From Eriocheir sinensis (taxonomy: Eukaryota > Arthropoda > Malacostraca > Decapoda > Varunidae): a DNA stretch of 64,000 nt. A program made the position numbers and the translations under genes. Below, in pieces: positions 9,661-20,464 of the stretch. The notes beneath the pieces were generated by a model. It was not told the DNA's origin. It was given only the letters and a program-made list of their open reading frames with translations, and searched no databases. Location: the NCBI RefSeq assembly GCF_024679095.1, contig NC_066549.1, positions 12,294,477 through 12,358,476 of the forward strand. The letters are read 5' to 3'. The number at the start of each line of letters is the position of its first letter. Position 1 is the stretch's first letter.

Positions 9661-11951
9661 GTAGTAGTAGTAGTAGTAGTATAATCATTATTTACATGTT
9701 ATAACTTTCAAAGGTTTATGAATGAGCCAGAGAAAAGACTTAATCGCTTGCTTTACCTGAAGAACAAATTAATGAGCTCCCCCGTGAGGCCCAGGTGCTC
9801 CACGGGCCGCTCCGCCACCTCGCACACCGCCCGCAGCACACACGCCCGCCCCGCCACGCCCACGCTGCGGGGAAACACACGCCATACCAACCCGTAGCAC
9901 ATTCGATACATTTGTTTTGACTTTTTACTGAGTATCAACAGATTTGTATAATTATAGTCGTCTAAAAACAAACTATAGCTACTCATAACACTTAATGAAT
10001 ATATTCTTTGTCGGGTACCTCCTCTATGAGCTCCCTCAACCGTTGTCTCATGAACATTTCCTTTGACTCGTAGATCCCTTTTTAAACTCACTCCAACACT
10101 GTCTCGTAAAACTCTCCTTGTCCAGTAGCTCCCTTTATGAACTCCCTCTAACGTTGTCCATGAAAAGTCCCTTAGTCCAGTGGATCCCTATATAAACTAC
10201 CTCCAACACTGCCTCATGAGAATTCCCCATGTCCAGTATCTCCCTTTTTAAACTCCCTCATGAAAATTTCCCTTGTCTTATCTCCCTTTCCTCAGGTACC
10301 CACGTTTCCATGAGCTCCTGCAGGAAGGTGAAGCCGGTAACCCTCTGGTGGTCAAGTGTGCGGCCCAATCGGCTTTGGCTGTCGTAGCTCCCGTAACTGA
10401 CCGGATCCATGGACATGTAGTCATCCTTGTAGTTCGTCCTCAGCCTCAGCGTCCCGTTGGGTAGCTCCAGGTCCACAGGGAAGGCGTACAGCTGTGCCCC
10501 CGCTGCCACACACAAGAAGGTGGGTCAAGGATTGTTTTTTGGTACAACGATACATCCAATTGTTTAGGTCCCTTTGACTGCAGGGGCGCCCAAAAACTTA
10601 TATGAAACAACGAATGAATATGTTAGTATTATTTTAAGTTTATCTCCTTACCATATGTTGGTAAATACAGAAGGGGAGAAATTACGAGGAACCAAAACAC
10701 AATTCTCAATGAAAGACTCCGGAAGACAGACTTGAACCGGCATCGGGTGAACTACAATGTACCTAAAACTGACACTGATTATAGTTGTTTCATGCAGTTT
10801 GTCTCTAATAGGACTTTAGAGACTTAAGCCATGGGCATCAGAGTTACCAAGTACCAATAATTTTTTTTTTTTACTCTGGCATCACGGGAGATTAAATTTT
10901 CTCCTTTTTTTTTATCTCATACAATAAAACGAATTTGATAGTCACCCACGATTTCTGCGTCAAAGTGGCCTGAGACGTTAGAGTGTCGACCCCGCGTCTC
11001 GAGAGCCCAGTCCTTCCCCTCATGACAAAACAACAACATAAGGATACATTAGTACTTGGAAACTTGATCCCCAAAAGAAAAGCAGTCCCGTGGCAAGCGA
11101 AAACTGTTTGTGGCTTGGCGCTAACTTACTGACATAACCACCCAGCTCGTCGACCCAAGGGATGGTTAGCTTGGGGGTGATGGTGAGGACGGAGCCGGTG
11201 GGGAAGCTGATGAAGCGACGGACACGGTGCTTGAGCTGCGAGAAAGACAGAAAGAAGCTGGCATTGAAGGACACGTGGCTGAGGGATATGCTGTGTCTCA
11301 AGGATATGTATAGCTATCCCAGTTATTCATTTTCTTGTTATATGAAAAGGACCACATCGGAGGTAAGAGTTCACGTGTAGATATTTTTTCATGTGTATTT
11401 TCGGAAAGTTGCATGATTGTATAGTAATTTTATAACGCAAAAGTAAGATCAAATAGAAAAATAAAGTCAAATAAAGCCAGGCCTTATTCCTGCGCTAAAA
11501 TTAAATTATAAGAAAAATAAAGAGAGAAAAAGAAAAGAAAAGAGAATAGAAAGAAAAAAGAAAAAGAAGAAAGAGAGGCAGGAAAAAGAAAGAAAGGCAA
11601 AGAAAGACAGGAAGAAAAAGAAAACCATAAGAAAAAAAGAGAACGAACGAACGAAGAAAGAAAGAAAAGGAAAGGAGTGAAGGAAAAAAGAAAGAAAAGA
11701 GAAATTAAGAAAAAAAGAAAGGAAGAAACAATAAGAGAAAGATGACGCTGGGGCCGAGCTGAAGGGGTGCATTACCCTCCATACACTACACTTACCTGCA
11801 GGCGGTCCCGTGCTCCGTCAGGTAAGGTCTCCAGGTCTCCGATGTCCCCCTTCCAGCGTCGATCAGTCCGCCGGTCTCGCCTGTCACAGATGTCGGCCGC
11901 CACCACCGCCCACACGCACGCACACACGCACGCCGCCACCACGCCGCGCAT
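9144..11951 (-). CDS. DM4/DM12-family secreted protein, complete five-exon gene
   Basis: Joining minus-strand exons 11796-11951, 11130-11235, 10304-10502, 9757-9864 and 9144-9342 gives 768 nt, or 255 residues plus stop. All introns begin GT and end AG and all four junction phases agree. The start at 11951 was chosen because it opens a signal peptide (hydrophobic Val/Ala/Cys core, predicted cut after about residue 19). An upstream in-frame ATG at 11984 would bury it. The middle has the family's VRRFISFPTGS strand. The C-terminal half has GRACVLRAVCE and NCEDLYPACP, with cysteines 162, 168, 216 and 223 positioned for two disulfides. The family is arthropod-specific and its biochemical role is unknown. 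It probably acts in the secretory pathway or outside the cell. No break is seen; introns carry microsatellites, a minisatellite and a LINE-A scrap. Confidence 0.9.
9510..9625 (-). mobile_element. LINE-A internal fragment
   Basis: About 115 bp, antisense in window orientation, matching the LINE-A segment at 59053-59140 (it contains GGATAGACCGAGGATGTTTA). It lies in the last intron of the DM4/DM12 gene. Confidence 0.75.
9626..9681. repeat. (TTA)n-(GTA)n microsatellite
   Basis: Trinucleotide run changing from TTA to GTA units, inside the last DM4/DM12 intron. Confidence 0.9.
9757..9864 (-). CDS. DM4/DM12 gene exon 4
   Basis: Acceptor TTCCCCGCAG, donor CAG then GTAAAG. Encodes residues 154-189 with the Cys-containing GRACVLRAVCEVAE motif. 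Confidence 0.9.
10012..10290. repeat. Minisatellite of about 55 bp x 5 in intron 3
   Basis: Five imperfect units, each around CTCCCT..AACTCCCTC..ACGTTGTC..TGAA..CCTTGTCCAGTA, between exons 3 and 4 of the DM4/DM12 gene. They end a few bases before the exon 3 donor. Confidence 0.8.
10304..10502 (-). CDS. DM4/DM12 gene exon 3
   Basis: Acceptor GTGTGTGGCAG. Encodes residues 88-153 and leaves two bases. The donor GTGGGT (after AAAC) was chosen over a GT three bases further because only it keeps the frame into exon 4. Confidence 0.85.
11130..11235 (-). CDS. DM4/DM12 gene exon 2
   Basis: Acceptor TTTCTCGCAG, donor GTAAGT. Encodes residues 53-87 plus one base of 88, including VRRFISFPTGSVLTITPKL, a family hallmark. 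Confidence 0.9.
11500..11745. repeat. Purine-rich (GAAA)n tract in intron 1
   Basis: About 245 bp almost free of pyrimidines on the plus strand, inside intron 1 of the DM4/DM12 gene. Confidence 0.85.
11796..11951 (-). CDS. DM4/DM12 gene exon 1 (signal peptide)
   Basis: 52 codons ending in phase 0 at a strong donor (CAG then GTAAGT). Residues 1-19 form the signal peptide; the rest is charged and Arg/Asp-rich. Confidence 0.9.
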
Positions 11952-12034
11952 CGCTGGACTAGAAAAATACACGCGACCATACATACTTAAGTGACGGAGA
12001 AGGGTGGAGTCTATGGTCGGTAATGTCGGACGCT

Positions 12035-12240
12035 TTGCCTCTCACATCAACTATGTCTAAAGGCCAAAAAGGAGATCACTCGGGTTCTAAAGAGTGGTAT
12101 TTTAGGTTCGTGGAGCAGAAGAAAGGTCAAACTACCACCAGAGTAAAAAAATGCCCCTTTGAAAATGCCCCAAACTCCTATGAAAGTCTTGCCAGATATG
12201 TGTGCCTTGGCGCCGAAACGTTTAAGAATATTGCCCTATG
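12035..12240 (+). repeat. Dispersed repeat D1, copy 1
   Basis: About 200 bp shared with 12945-13115 and 27285-27480. Common text includes CACCAGRGT, CTCCTAYGAAAG.CTTG and GGCGCCGAAA. No terminal repeats, RT or tRNA promoter seen; class unknown. Confidence 0.7.
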
Positions 12241-12944
12241 AATATGAATCCCCAAGAAATATTATCTGGTTGGCAGATGGTTTTAGGTATAATTTGTAGT
12301 ACGACCGTCGTCAAGTGTTCAACATCGTCCTAAGTATGTTGAACTATATATTGTCTCGATAACCAATTTATAAATACGGCACTCTAAATGCCCTTATTTT
12401 ACGCGACTTTAAGTGTTTCCAGGAAGAATATAATTAAAAATCCGTATTGATTTGTTTTTACGAGTTTCCCTTATAGCTCAAAACCCCATGGAGAGAAATA
12501 TATGAATGTATGAATTACGCGAAAGCTACTTTTTTCCCGTCAGAATTGGTGTTCGCTCCTCCCTTTATCAGTTCTCTGTTATCCTCCCTAGATTGACATC
12601 GATGCCTAAAATACGTGGTCCGTCTTGTGTGTGTGTGTGTGCGTGTGCGGGGAGGAGGGGAGGGAGGGAAGACACAATTCAAAGTTACTGTCAAAGGGCT
12701 TCCGAATGGCTATAGTGACGGAAATGCATCTTTAAAACATAACTGATTCGCGGTAGTAAGATTTGAGAAACACTGAATTGTATTACAGTGTTCCTCAGAC
12801 CCTTCACTGCTGCCCAATTCTAATGACAAGATCACCCTCATGACCCATTCTGGAACCTCTTGATAGTACTGAAACGCATTCTGAAGCCTTTTGAAAGCAC
12901 TAAGAGCTATATTCTCATATGCTTCCTCCTCTCACAACTATTTA
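12241..12944. other. No gene recognised
   Basis: AT-rich sequence with a short (GT)n at 12630-12646. No coding or repeat signal was recognised. It is 5' flank of the DM4/DM12 gene. Confidence 0.5.
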
Positions 12945-13115
12945 TTAAGGCAAAAGAAGAGACTAATGGGCTCTAATGGGTGTTTTTTTAGGTTTTTCAT
13001 ACAGAAGAAAGGTTAAACTACCACCAGGGTCATAAAAGTACCCACTGAAACAATCAGAAATCCTACGAAAGCCTTGTCAAATGTACGTGTTTGGGCGCCG
13101 AAATATTTAAATCCC
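12945..13115 (+). repeat. Dispersed repeat D1, copy 2
   Basis: Diverged copy of 12035-12240, in the same orientation about 0.9 kb away. Confidence 0.65.
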
Positions 13116-13600
13116 CTATGAGCCCTCAGAGCTGTGTGCGTCCAGTCAACGCAGTAAGTAGTTTATCTTACCCCATTACTAAATTGCGACCCGAACTTTG
13201 GGGAACATTTATCTATTGCATACCTTCGATGAGGGTTACTAGGTCCTGAGGGAGACACTGACTGACGCTCTTGTTAGGTCGCAAGGGTGGTAAAGCCTGG
13301 CACGACACAGGAGGTGGGGTGGGAAAGCCTTGCACAATATACTCCGAGCTCTGTTGCCTGCTCGTCTTTCCTCCACAGGGGCTGCCAGCACTCTGTCACA
13401 CCGCACCGCCTCCTCGTTCTCTCCTACAGAGTCCGCCCCTCCGTCACAGTTACTTCCCCCTCCCCCTCAACACCCACCAATCCGATAGTAATGTATTCGT
13501 ATGCATACTCGTGTACAAGTCAATCTCATGTAAAGTAAAAGTCGCCCCTTAAGGCTGTGATAAGTGTGATATGTTCGATTGAGGAATATTTTAACCCCTT
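13116..13600. other. No gene recognised
   Basis: Moderately GC-rich and CT-rich at 13370-13470. Short overlapping open frames exist but none shows a domain. Confidence 0.45.
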
Positions 13601-13605
13601 AAAAT

Positions 13606-13745
13606 GTAGTAGTAGTAGTAGTAGTAGTAGTAAAAGGAGACAGAAAGAAAGAAAAAGAGAAAGAAGGAAAGAAAGAAAGAAAAAGAAAAAAAGAAAGACA
13701 GGAAGAAAAGGAAAAAAAAGAAAAGAAAAACATAAAAGAAAGAAA
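13606..13745. repeat. (AGT)n followed by purine-rich (GAAA)n tract
   Basis: Short AGT run at 13606-13632, then about 110 bp of A/G only. Confidence 0.9.
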
Positions 13746-14632
13746 TCGGGAGAAAGACAGCCAATACCCGACATTGCTGGCTCATGGTATTGTGGTTGGA
13801 GAGCAAACTTGGTCAAGCCACTCCTAAAAGTCCCTCATAGTATCGTAGCACCCAAGGAGGTTTAAGGGAAGAGTCCTCCGTGAAAATATGAAAATAATTT
13901 TCAAAAAATACGAAACTGAGTTATATGGTCTATGGCAACACACTATCCTTTGGCTTTCGAATGGTAGATTTTTTTCAGTCAGATATAAAATCAAATGCCA
14001 ATAGCGAGGAGATTTAAATGGCTACTGCGTGGGCGTGGCACGCTGACTGCAGCACATTAGCTGGCATGCCAGAGTATGGAATAAATGTTGAAAAATTAAA
14101 CATGCAGCAATCTTCGGGGTGAAAAAAACATTTATGTGAGTATGCCGCGCTGCAAATGTCGTCTTCAATAGTTTTCAAAGTAACTACCGCAAAAAAAATA
14201 CTGCAGGATTTTTTAGTGCGATCCGCGGTGTTGCGGTATTTTCAGAAATGTTGCGGTAGTGCGGTAGTGCAGTACTTTTTTTTGTGATGTGGCACTACCA
14301 CACTACCGCACTAAGTAAGTACCGCACTTGCCCACCTCTGCTATTAAGTCTCCTCTTCGTCTTCTCTCCTCAAGCGTCGTCAATTCCATTTCCTCCAATC
14401 TGTTCTCATTATGGCTGACTCGATAACTCTGGTACCATTTTGGTCGCTGTCGTTTGTATACTATCCTTTTCAGCTTCCTTATATCTTTTTTTCTCTTATG
14501 GGGGGAAGCAAAGCAATCTTGGTCGTGTCATTGCCGTTATGATTTTTTTTCATCATATTTTTATCCATATAATGAAACGCCATTTAATGTTTTGCATCAA
14601 ATTACATGTCTTTAAGTATTCTATTTATGTCC
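13746..14632. other. No gene; repeat with GCGGTA motifs
   Basis: 14185-14340 is made of direct and inverted TGCGGTA/TACCGCA words ending in TTGCCCACCTCTG, which resembles an hAT-type terminus. No matching left end was found. Confidence 0.4.
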
Positions 14633-14712
14633 AAAATGAACACCACTGAGTGCCAGGACTTCTAGTGAGAAGGCCCGGTGTTCGAATCCTGGCACTCAGT
14701 GGTGCTCATTTG
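14633..14712. repeat. Near-perfect tRNA-like palindrome
   Basis: Arms 14642-14658 and 14687-14703 are exact reverse complements (17 bp), and the pairing extends outward with few mismatches to about 27 bp. The loop carries a B-box-like GGTGTTCGAATCC, so it looks like a folded-back 3' half of a tRNA-derived SINE. Confidence 0.8.
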
Positions 14713-14999
14713 GGATGTTTTTCACTGTGTTAATACAGTTTCTCTAATTCTATTTATGTGTTTATCAGGGGTCATTGTATCTTGAACAATCACTCCAAGG
14801 CTCCTTAAATTTCGTTGTATACTGCATATATCTCACCCCAGTGCATTTTTTAAGGAAATTTCACTGGGCGACATGACTTGGATATCCCAAACCCAAAGCT
14901 TAAATCAATGTATATAAATTATAAGGAATTTAGTAAAACTAAATTATATAAATATTAATATCAATGATCAAGGAATTTAATTCGAACTTTGCACGCTGT

Positions 15000-15075
15000 A
15001 ATGTAATAGCCTCGTACAGGCCTACCGGCCTCTTGCAGACTCCTGCGTTCTTATGTTCTTATGTTCTTATCTTGT
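15000..15075. mobile_element. LINE 3'-tail fragment
   Basis: GTACAGGCCTACCGGCCTC followed by TTCTTATG repeats resembles the 3' end and short tandem tail of CR1/L2-like LINEs, read here on the minus strand. Confidence 0.45.
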
Positions 15076-15487
15076 GTAATGTAATGCATCATTCTCTTTC
15101 AAAGAAATACAATAAACCAAGAATACACATTAACAAAACTTATGAGGAGGTACCTCGTGGTCCTGTCAGTACCAAATTAATACATGTATTTATAGTTTTA
15201 TACTGAAAATAATATACTTTTTTGGTAAATTACTCCATATCACAAAAATAGCAAAGTATGCAATATAGAAAATAAGAAGATTATTTAATCCACATGTGTA
15301 TCAGAAGAAAGAAAATATGCACATTAATTGCCACAAACTTGTTTTTTTTTTCAAAAACTCAAAAAAAAAAAAAGTTTAAATAAGAAGCACCATGATCAAG
15401 AAACAAATAAAGGCATTAAACTGAACTCTCCTTGGCAAAGAACTTCTTTATAAAATGCCTATCTTGATATAAAATTCTCTCCTTTCT

Positions 15488-15855
15488 TTCTATCTTACTG
15501 CTTCTTCCGCTTTCTTCTCTTCTAACTAACCCCTCCTGCATGCCTCCCCCTCGCTGCACTCGACTTTCTTCTCTCATCACTCCTCCACTGTCCAAACCCC
15601 TTTCAGGAGTAGTTAATCAGCATCTTTCTCCTCTTCTAGTCTGGTAAACTCTGGAACATCTTCCTTTCATTTCTCCTTCCTACGATTACGACTTCTTTCT
15701 TTCAGGAGGAGAGTATCAGGACCCTCTCCCCGAAACTATCCTATCTTTTTCCCTCTTTGGATTTTTAGGAGCAGCAGGAGCGAGGCTTTTTTTTTATTAA
15801 TGTTTACTTTTTTGTGCCCTTGATCTGTCTCCTTTGCTGTAAAAAAAAAAAAAAA
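15488..15855 (+). mobile_element. LINE-A 3' end, strongly diverged
   Basis: Matches the LINE-A C-terminal coding end and 3' UTR (GGAGCAGC, TGTTTACTTTTTTGTGCCC) with many small deletions, ending in poly-A at 15840-15855. It is an old copy. Confidence 0.8.
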
Positions 15856-15879
15856 TAATAAATTCTTTGTCTGGAACTT

Positions 15880-16367
15880 TGTATCTGCGCTGTTTTTTTC
15901 TGGAGAAACTTTGCTACAGCGGGTCTAGGATCAAAGTGTGCTGTCCCACTACTGTTAAGGGCAATATACATCCGACTATTGATGGCCTATCTTGAGTAGC
16001 TGAATTGTTTAGGGCCTTTGAGAATAGTATGGCATGAGACAGCTCGTTCAGGACCAATATTGTGAGGGGTTAGTGAGACATAGGCTTGAACTAGTTTGGA
16101 AAACACAGTTCCGGGTTGGGAGATTTTTAACATGTGGTAGAGTTTCCCGGTTCCGTCTGTAATGTTACCAGGAACAGGAAGGTTTTCAGAGGAAAAATGT
16201 CCAAGAACTTCATCAGAGAATTCAGTAATGCAATCTATTCCAAAAAGACCTTCTACAACCTTTCTTGTTGAGTTAATCATTTGTGCAGCTGTTTTTCCTG
16301 CGAGGAATACTTTAATTTGTTTTACTACGTCCTCTTGTTCCAGGTCAAGTCTTTGAGACTGTCTCAC
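15880..16367 (-). pseudogene. hAT-like transposase C-terminal remnant
   Basis: A minus-strand frame of 126 codons from 16367 holds a region like the hAT dimerisation domain (SLTPHNIGPERAVSCHTILK). After an in-frame stop near 15987 the same frame continues with INSRMYIALN and FDPRPAVAKFL. No catalytic N-terminal part or terminal repeats are present. It is a dead fragment, just upstream of the Myb/SANT-like gene on the other strand. Confidence 0.65.
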
Positions 16368-16486
16368 CCATCTTATATGTTGTCATCGGTCTGTTTTTAC
16401 TCTTTCCCATTCTCATTGTATGGCATTTCTTTATGTTGAATTTCATTTCCCACTGCTTATACTCCATTTATGTATCGCATTTAAGT

Positions 16487-16488
<2 letters not shown>

Positions 16489-16549
<61 letters not shown>
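16489..16549. repeat. (GT)n microsatellite
   Basis: About 30 GT units, some 190 bp upstream of the start codon of the Myb/SANT-like gene. Confidence 0.95.
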
Positions 16550-16551
<2 letters not shown>

Positions 16552-16740
16552 AATAAGAATGTAGTTTTTTTAAGTGACCTAAAATTATCGATTTTAGGTC
16601 CTGGCCTGGCGGGGTTTGAGGTTGAATCTGGCGGGCCGTCAAGCTCCTCCCGGCAGCCGCCCCGCACCACAACAACATCCGGGCGACTCGCCGTGAACGC
16701 CGCGACTTGCCGCGGATTGTGCCACTCTCGGCACCTGGCC

Positions 16741-16846
16741 ATGGCGGGATTTCGAAATGATGGCATCGCCGCCTTCCAGACCATAGAGGTGAAGGCAGAG
16801 GGGATCAGGACGGTGGCCTTCCCGGTGGACAAGGCCGGAAGGAAAG
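16741..16846 (+). CDS. Myb/SANT-like gene exon 1
   Basis: 35 codons plus one base. The donor is an ideal AAG then GTGAGT. The surrounding 16600-16900 is GC-rich, as for a promoter-proximal exon. Confidence 0.8.
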
Positions 16847-19800
16847 GTGAGTGAGGCGATGACGCCCGCCTCAGCAGGGTGGTCGCCGCCCCCTGCCAGG
16901 CGGCACACTCCCATCTCCCCGCTGCTGCCTGGACACCAGTAAAGACACGCGACTCTACCTCCGAAATTAACCATAAGATTCTCTTTAAAACCCTCTCTGT
17001 GATTACTACTCAAAGTTATTTTTTTAAACCTCCCTCCAAACCAAGCCTAACCCAACCCAACTCAACCTAACCTGACCTGTTCATAGTGGGTGCCACATAT
17101 TGGTGAGGATGGAAATATGCTGCCCAGCACTTGTCAGGCCCTGGCACCCCACACACCTTGCCTCTCATATGCTTCCAGATGGAGTGCCTTGGTCTGGTAG
17201 GGCCATATATCCAAAGAGACAAATATTGGAATGAAACCACTCCAGAAATATGACGGTCTAGGAGTTTTAGCATCAATTTTAGGTGAGGGGGGAGTATGGG
17301 CAAACAATGCCAACACTAAAATTTTACCTTGATATTCACTGACCAAGGTGGCAGCAGTTGTGTGTTGACTCACTTGCAATTGTCAGAACTTTAACTAGAT
17401 TTAATTACCTTTCAGCATCATCTCCAAAGCTTTGGTCACCTCTGCTGAGTTTCTCCATAGAATAGCCATGGTAAAGGAAATTATTTACCTACCTAAGGAA
17501 AAGGACTTTATATAGAAGGAAAGCAATTAGATCTCGGGGGAGCAAAAGCAAGTCAGGTTCTATGTTTGCAATTTTTTTTTTTTTTTATTCTTTTTTTTTG
17601 TCATGTGATGGAAGCTCACCTAGGCATAATTCCCTTTCTTATCCCTTCCACATAATATCATTCCATGTTTTCTTCAGTTCACCTATTCACTTAAAATGGG
17701 TCACACAAGCCTGTCATTCATCTCTGTTCTCCCCCTCTTGGCAAAATCAATTTACTATACAGATTAAAAATTCTGCAATACATTATATTCTGCTTTTGCT
17801 GATAGCAGTAAGCACCTTAAACCCAACCTACCTAATCTAATATTATCTGATATACCTAACCCAAAACTGAACATATATTTATCAGCATTATTTTACCCTT
17901 CATTTCATACTCTTATCTTTCCTTTGTTATCTTTGTAATTATAATTATGGGTATTCTAGGCATGAAACATTACCGATGACTCATGTCGACTGCTGAGTGC
18001 ACTCAGCCCTTGAATTTCATTTATTCAGCTGTCTTTACACAGCAGCTACCCATGTTAGTCACCTCCATTCACTACTGAGCTAATCAGCTGGATATTTCTT
18101 TATAAAACAATGGAAAACTTATAAGAAAAAAATGAAAAATGAGGATACCTCATTGGCCTTGTGACTACTCATATGCTGTGCCACTGAATTTGTCTTTTGC
18201 ATGGCTAGCCACACTTATTTCCATCATTATTATGTGTTTCCCTACTCCTGCAACAACTTAAAATGTCACAGTTGTATAGTCATGCACAAAACTTACCAAT
18301 ACAAGTAGCTAGAAGACAGAATAATACCAAAATAGTATTGCTTCCGCAACTTACCAGTAGGCTGGTAACTTTTACTAGTGCCCAGAGCATCATCATCATT
18401 TCATTGACACCTGCTCCTAGGAGCTCCCACCAGGGGATGGCCACGGCAGAAGAGCATCCAACTTTCTCTATCCAGACACTTCCTTGCCTGAGGCAAAGGT
18501 CGAGGTTGATACAGTAGTACTATAGCTACCATTCATCAATCTTCTCCTTACCTCCATCCTCACACTTTTACCTTTTGATTTATTCAAATTACCCTATAAC
18601 TTGCCTTTCCTCCATTGCTCTTTCATTCATTCTCTTTCCCTTATCTTTCCTTCCATGCTGCCATACTTCGATGGAACTGTTCCCAGATATTTAAACCCCT
18701 CCACCTCCTCCAACTCTTACCCTTTGCAAACCACCTTGAATGTTGATTTACTCTACCTATGTACTCTAGTCAGTCAATCAAGGAGGGGATATGCTGAAGG
18801 GTGCATTGCCTTGCCCACCATGTAATGCCATCCTTGGAGATCTGGGAAAAACTGTCACTGCCCCAGTCTTTCTCCCCCCACAGTGCACGATGCATCTCTC
18901 ACTCCTTCTTTATTGTGACAAAGTTTTATGTTCTTTTCAAGTGGTTTAGGTGAATATCATGTGTCAGCATATCCTGCATTAACTCAAGTGATTAATTTTG
19001 AACAAGAGTGATTGAGTAGTTGTCATTATAGTACGAATAATATGTTCAAAAGTGATCATTAGCCCCCCTAAAACCTCAATTATATCTTACCAAAATGCTA
19101 TTTATTTTTGGGGGGTTGAATAGGGGACCACTCATTATTTGTCAATTCAGATAAATCAGCAATGCCTCTGCTACAACTGTGTCAACTTAAAGAAGTCCTC
19201 AATAGTTTATTTTTCTTCACAGATATAGATGTATAAGGGGAACTAACTGTATAAACCAATTCTTTTCTCCAAATGACAGAGGATGTCGAGTTTAGCCATG
19301 AAGCCACTTATCTGCTCATCAAGAGTATGAGGAAGCGCTACGTAGAGTTGTGCTCTAATCCCCGAGCACGTACCCAAATCTACAAAGCCCTGCACGAAAA
19401 ACTTTCTGTGCACGGGTACAACTACACAGCGGAGAGGATTCGACGCAAGTGGAATAATCTTTTAGGAACGTACAAGAAGCTGAAAAGAGAAAACAGCCCA
19501 GGAAAGCCACCATGGGAGTATTATGAAGTATGTTTCATTGTAAAATATAATGACTATTCATGCTTCAAAGTGTAAGTTTATTCATATTCTTACTGACTAT
19601 CAGTAATTGAATTTTACATATTAATAAATGAAAGAGATGATGATGGAATCACCACAGCTTAAAATGTAAAATTAAATACCTATACCTAAAAAGAAAATCC
19701 CAATGAGCGACTTTCCAGCTTCGTAGGCTGCAGAGAGGAACCAGAGTCTAATGAAGCTGCTCAACTGCAGAGAATTACCTACACCTCTGCAGGAAGGTGT

Positions 19801-20428
19801 GAGGCAAGATATGACATTATAAACTAAAATACCTATCTATGATGGTCTATACTTTATTCAAGTGTAATGTAGATGCACTGTACCGTCTCCGCCAGTTCTT
19901 CTCCCCTGCACAGTTGCTGTCCATATACAGGGGCCTTGTCCGCCCTCGTATGGAGTATGCATCTCATGTGTGGGGGGGCTCCACTCACACAGCTCTTCTG
20001 GACAGAGTGGAGGCAAAGGCTCTTCGTCTCATCAGCTCTCCTCCTCATACTGATAGTCTTCTACCTCTTAAATTCCGCGCACATAATGTTGCCTCTCTTT
20101 CTATCTTCTATCGATATTTCCACGCTGACTGCTCTTCTGAACTTGCTAACGACTTTCTACTCATGCTCATCCCTATACTGTCCAAACCCCTTATGCAAGA
20201 GTTAACCAGCATCTTCACTCTTTCATCCCTCACGCTGGTAAACTCTGGAACAATCTTCCTTCATCTGTATTTCCTCCTGCCTACGACTTGAACTCTTTCA
20301 AGAGGAGGGTATCAGGACACCTCTCCTCCCGAAACTGACTTATCTTTCGGCCACCTCTTTGGATTCTTTTAGGAGCAGGCTTTTTTTATTAATTTTTACT
20401 TTTTTGTGCCCTTGAGCTGTCTCCTTTG

Positions 20429-20464
<36 letters not shown>

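Noticed and set aside
16420..16740. N-terminal extension of the Myb/SANT-like protein
   Set aside because: The frame is open, but it would include a long poly-(Cys-Val) made by (GT)n; the ATG at 16741 has a better context.
17134..17379. Minus-strand 81-codon frame in intron 1
   Set aside because: No recognisable domain, and it overlaps unremarkable intron sequence.
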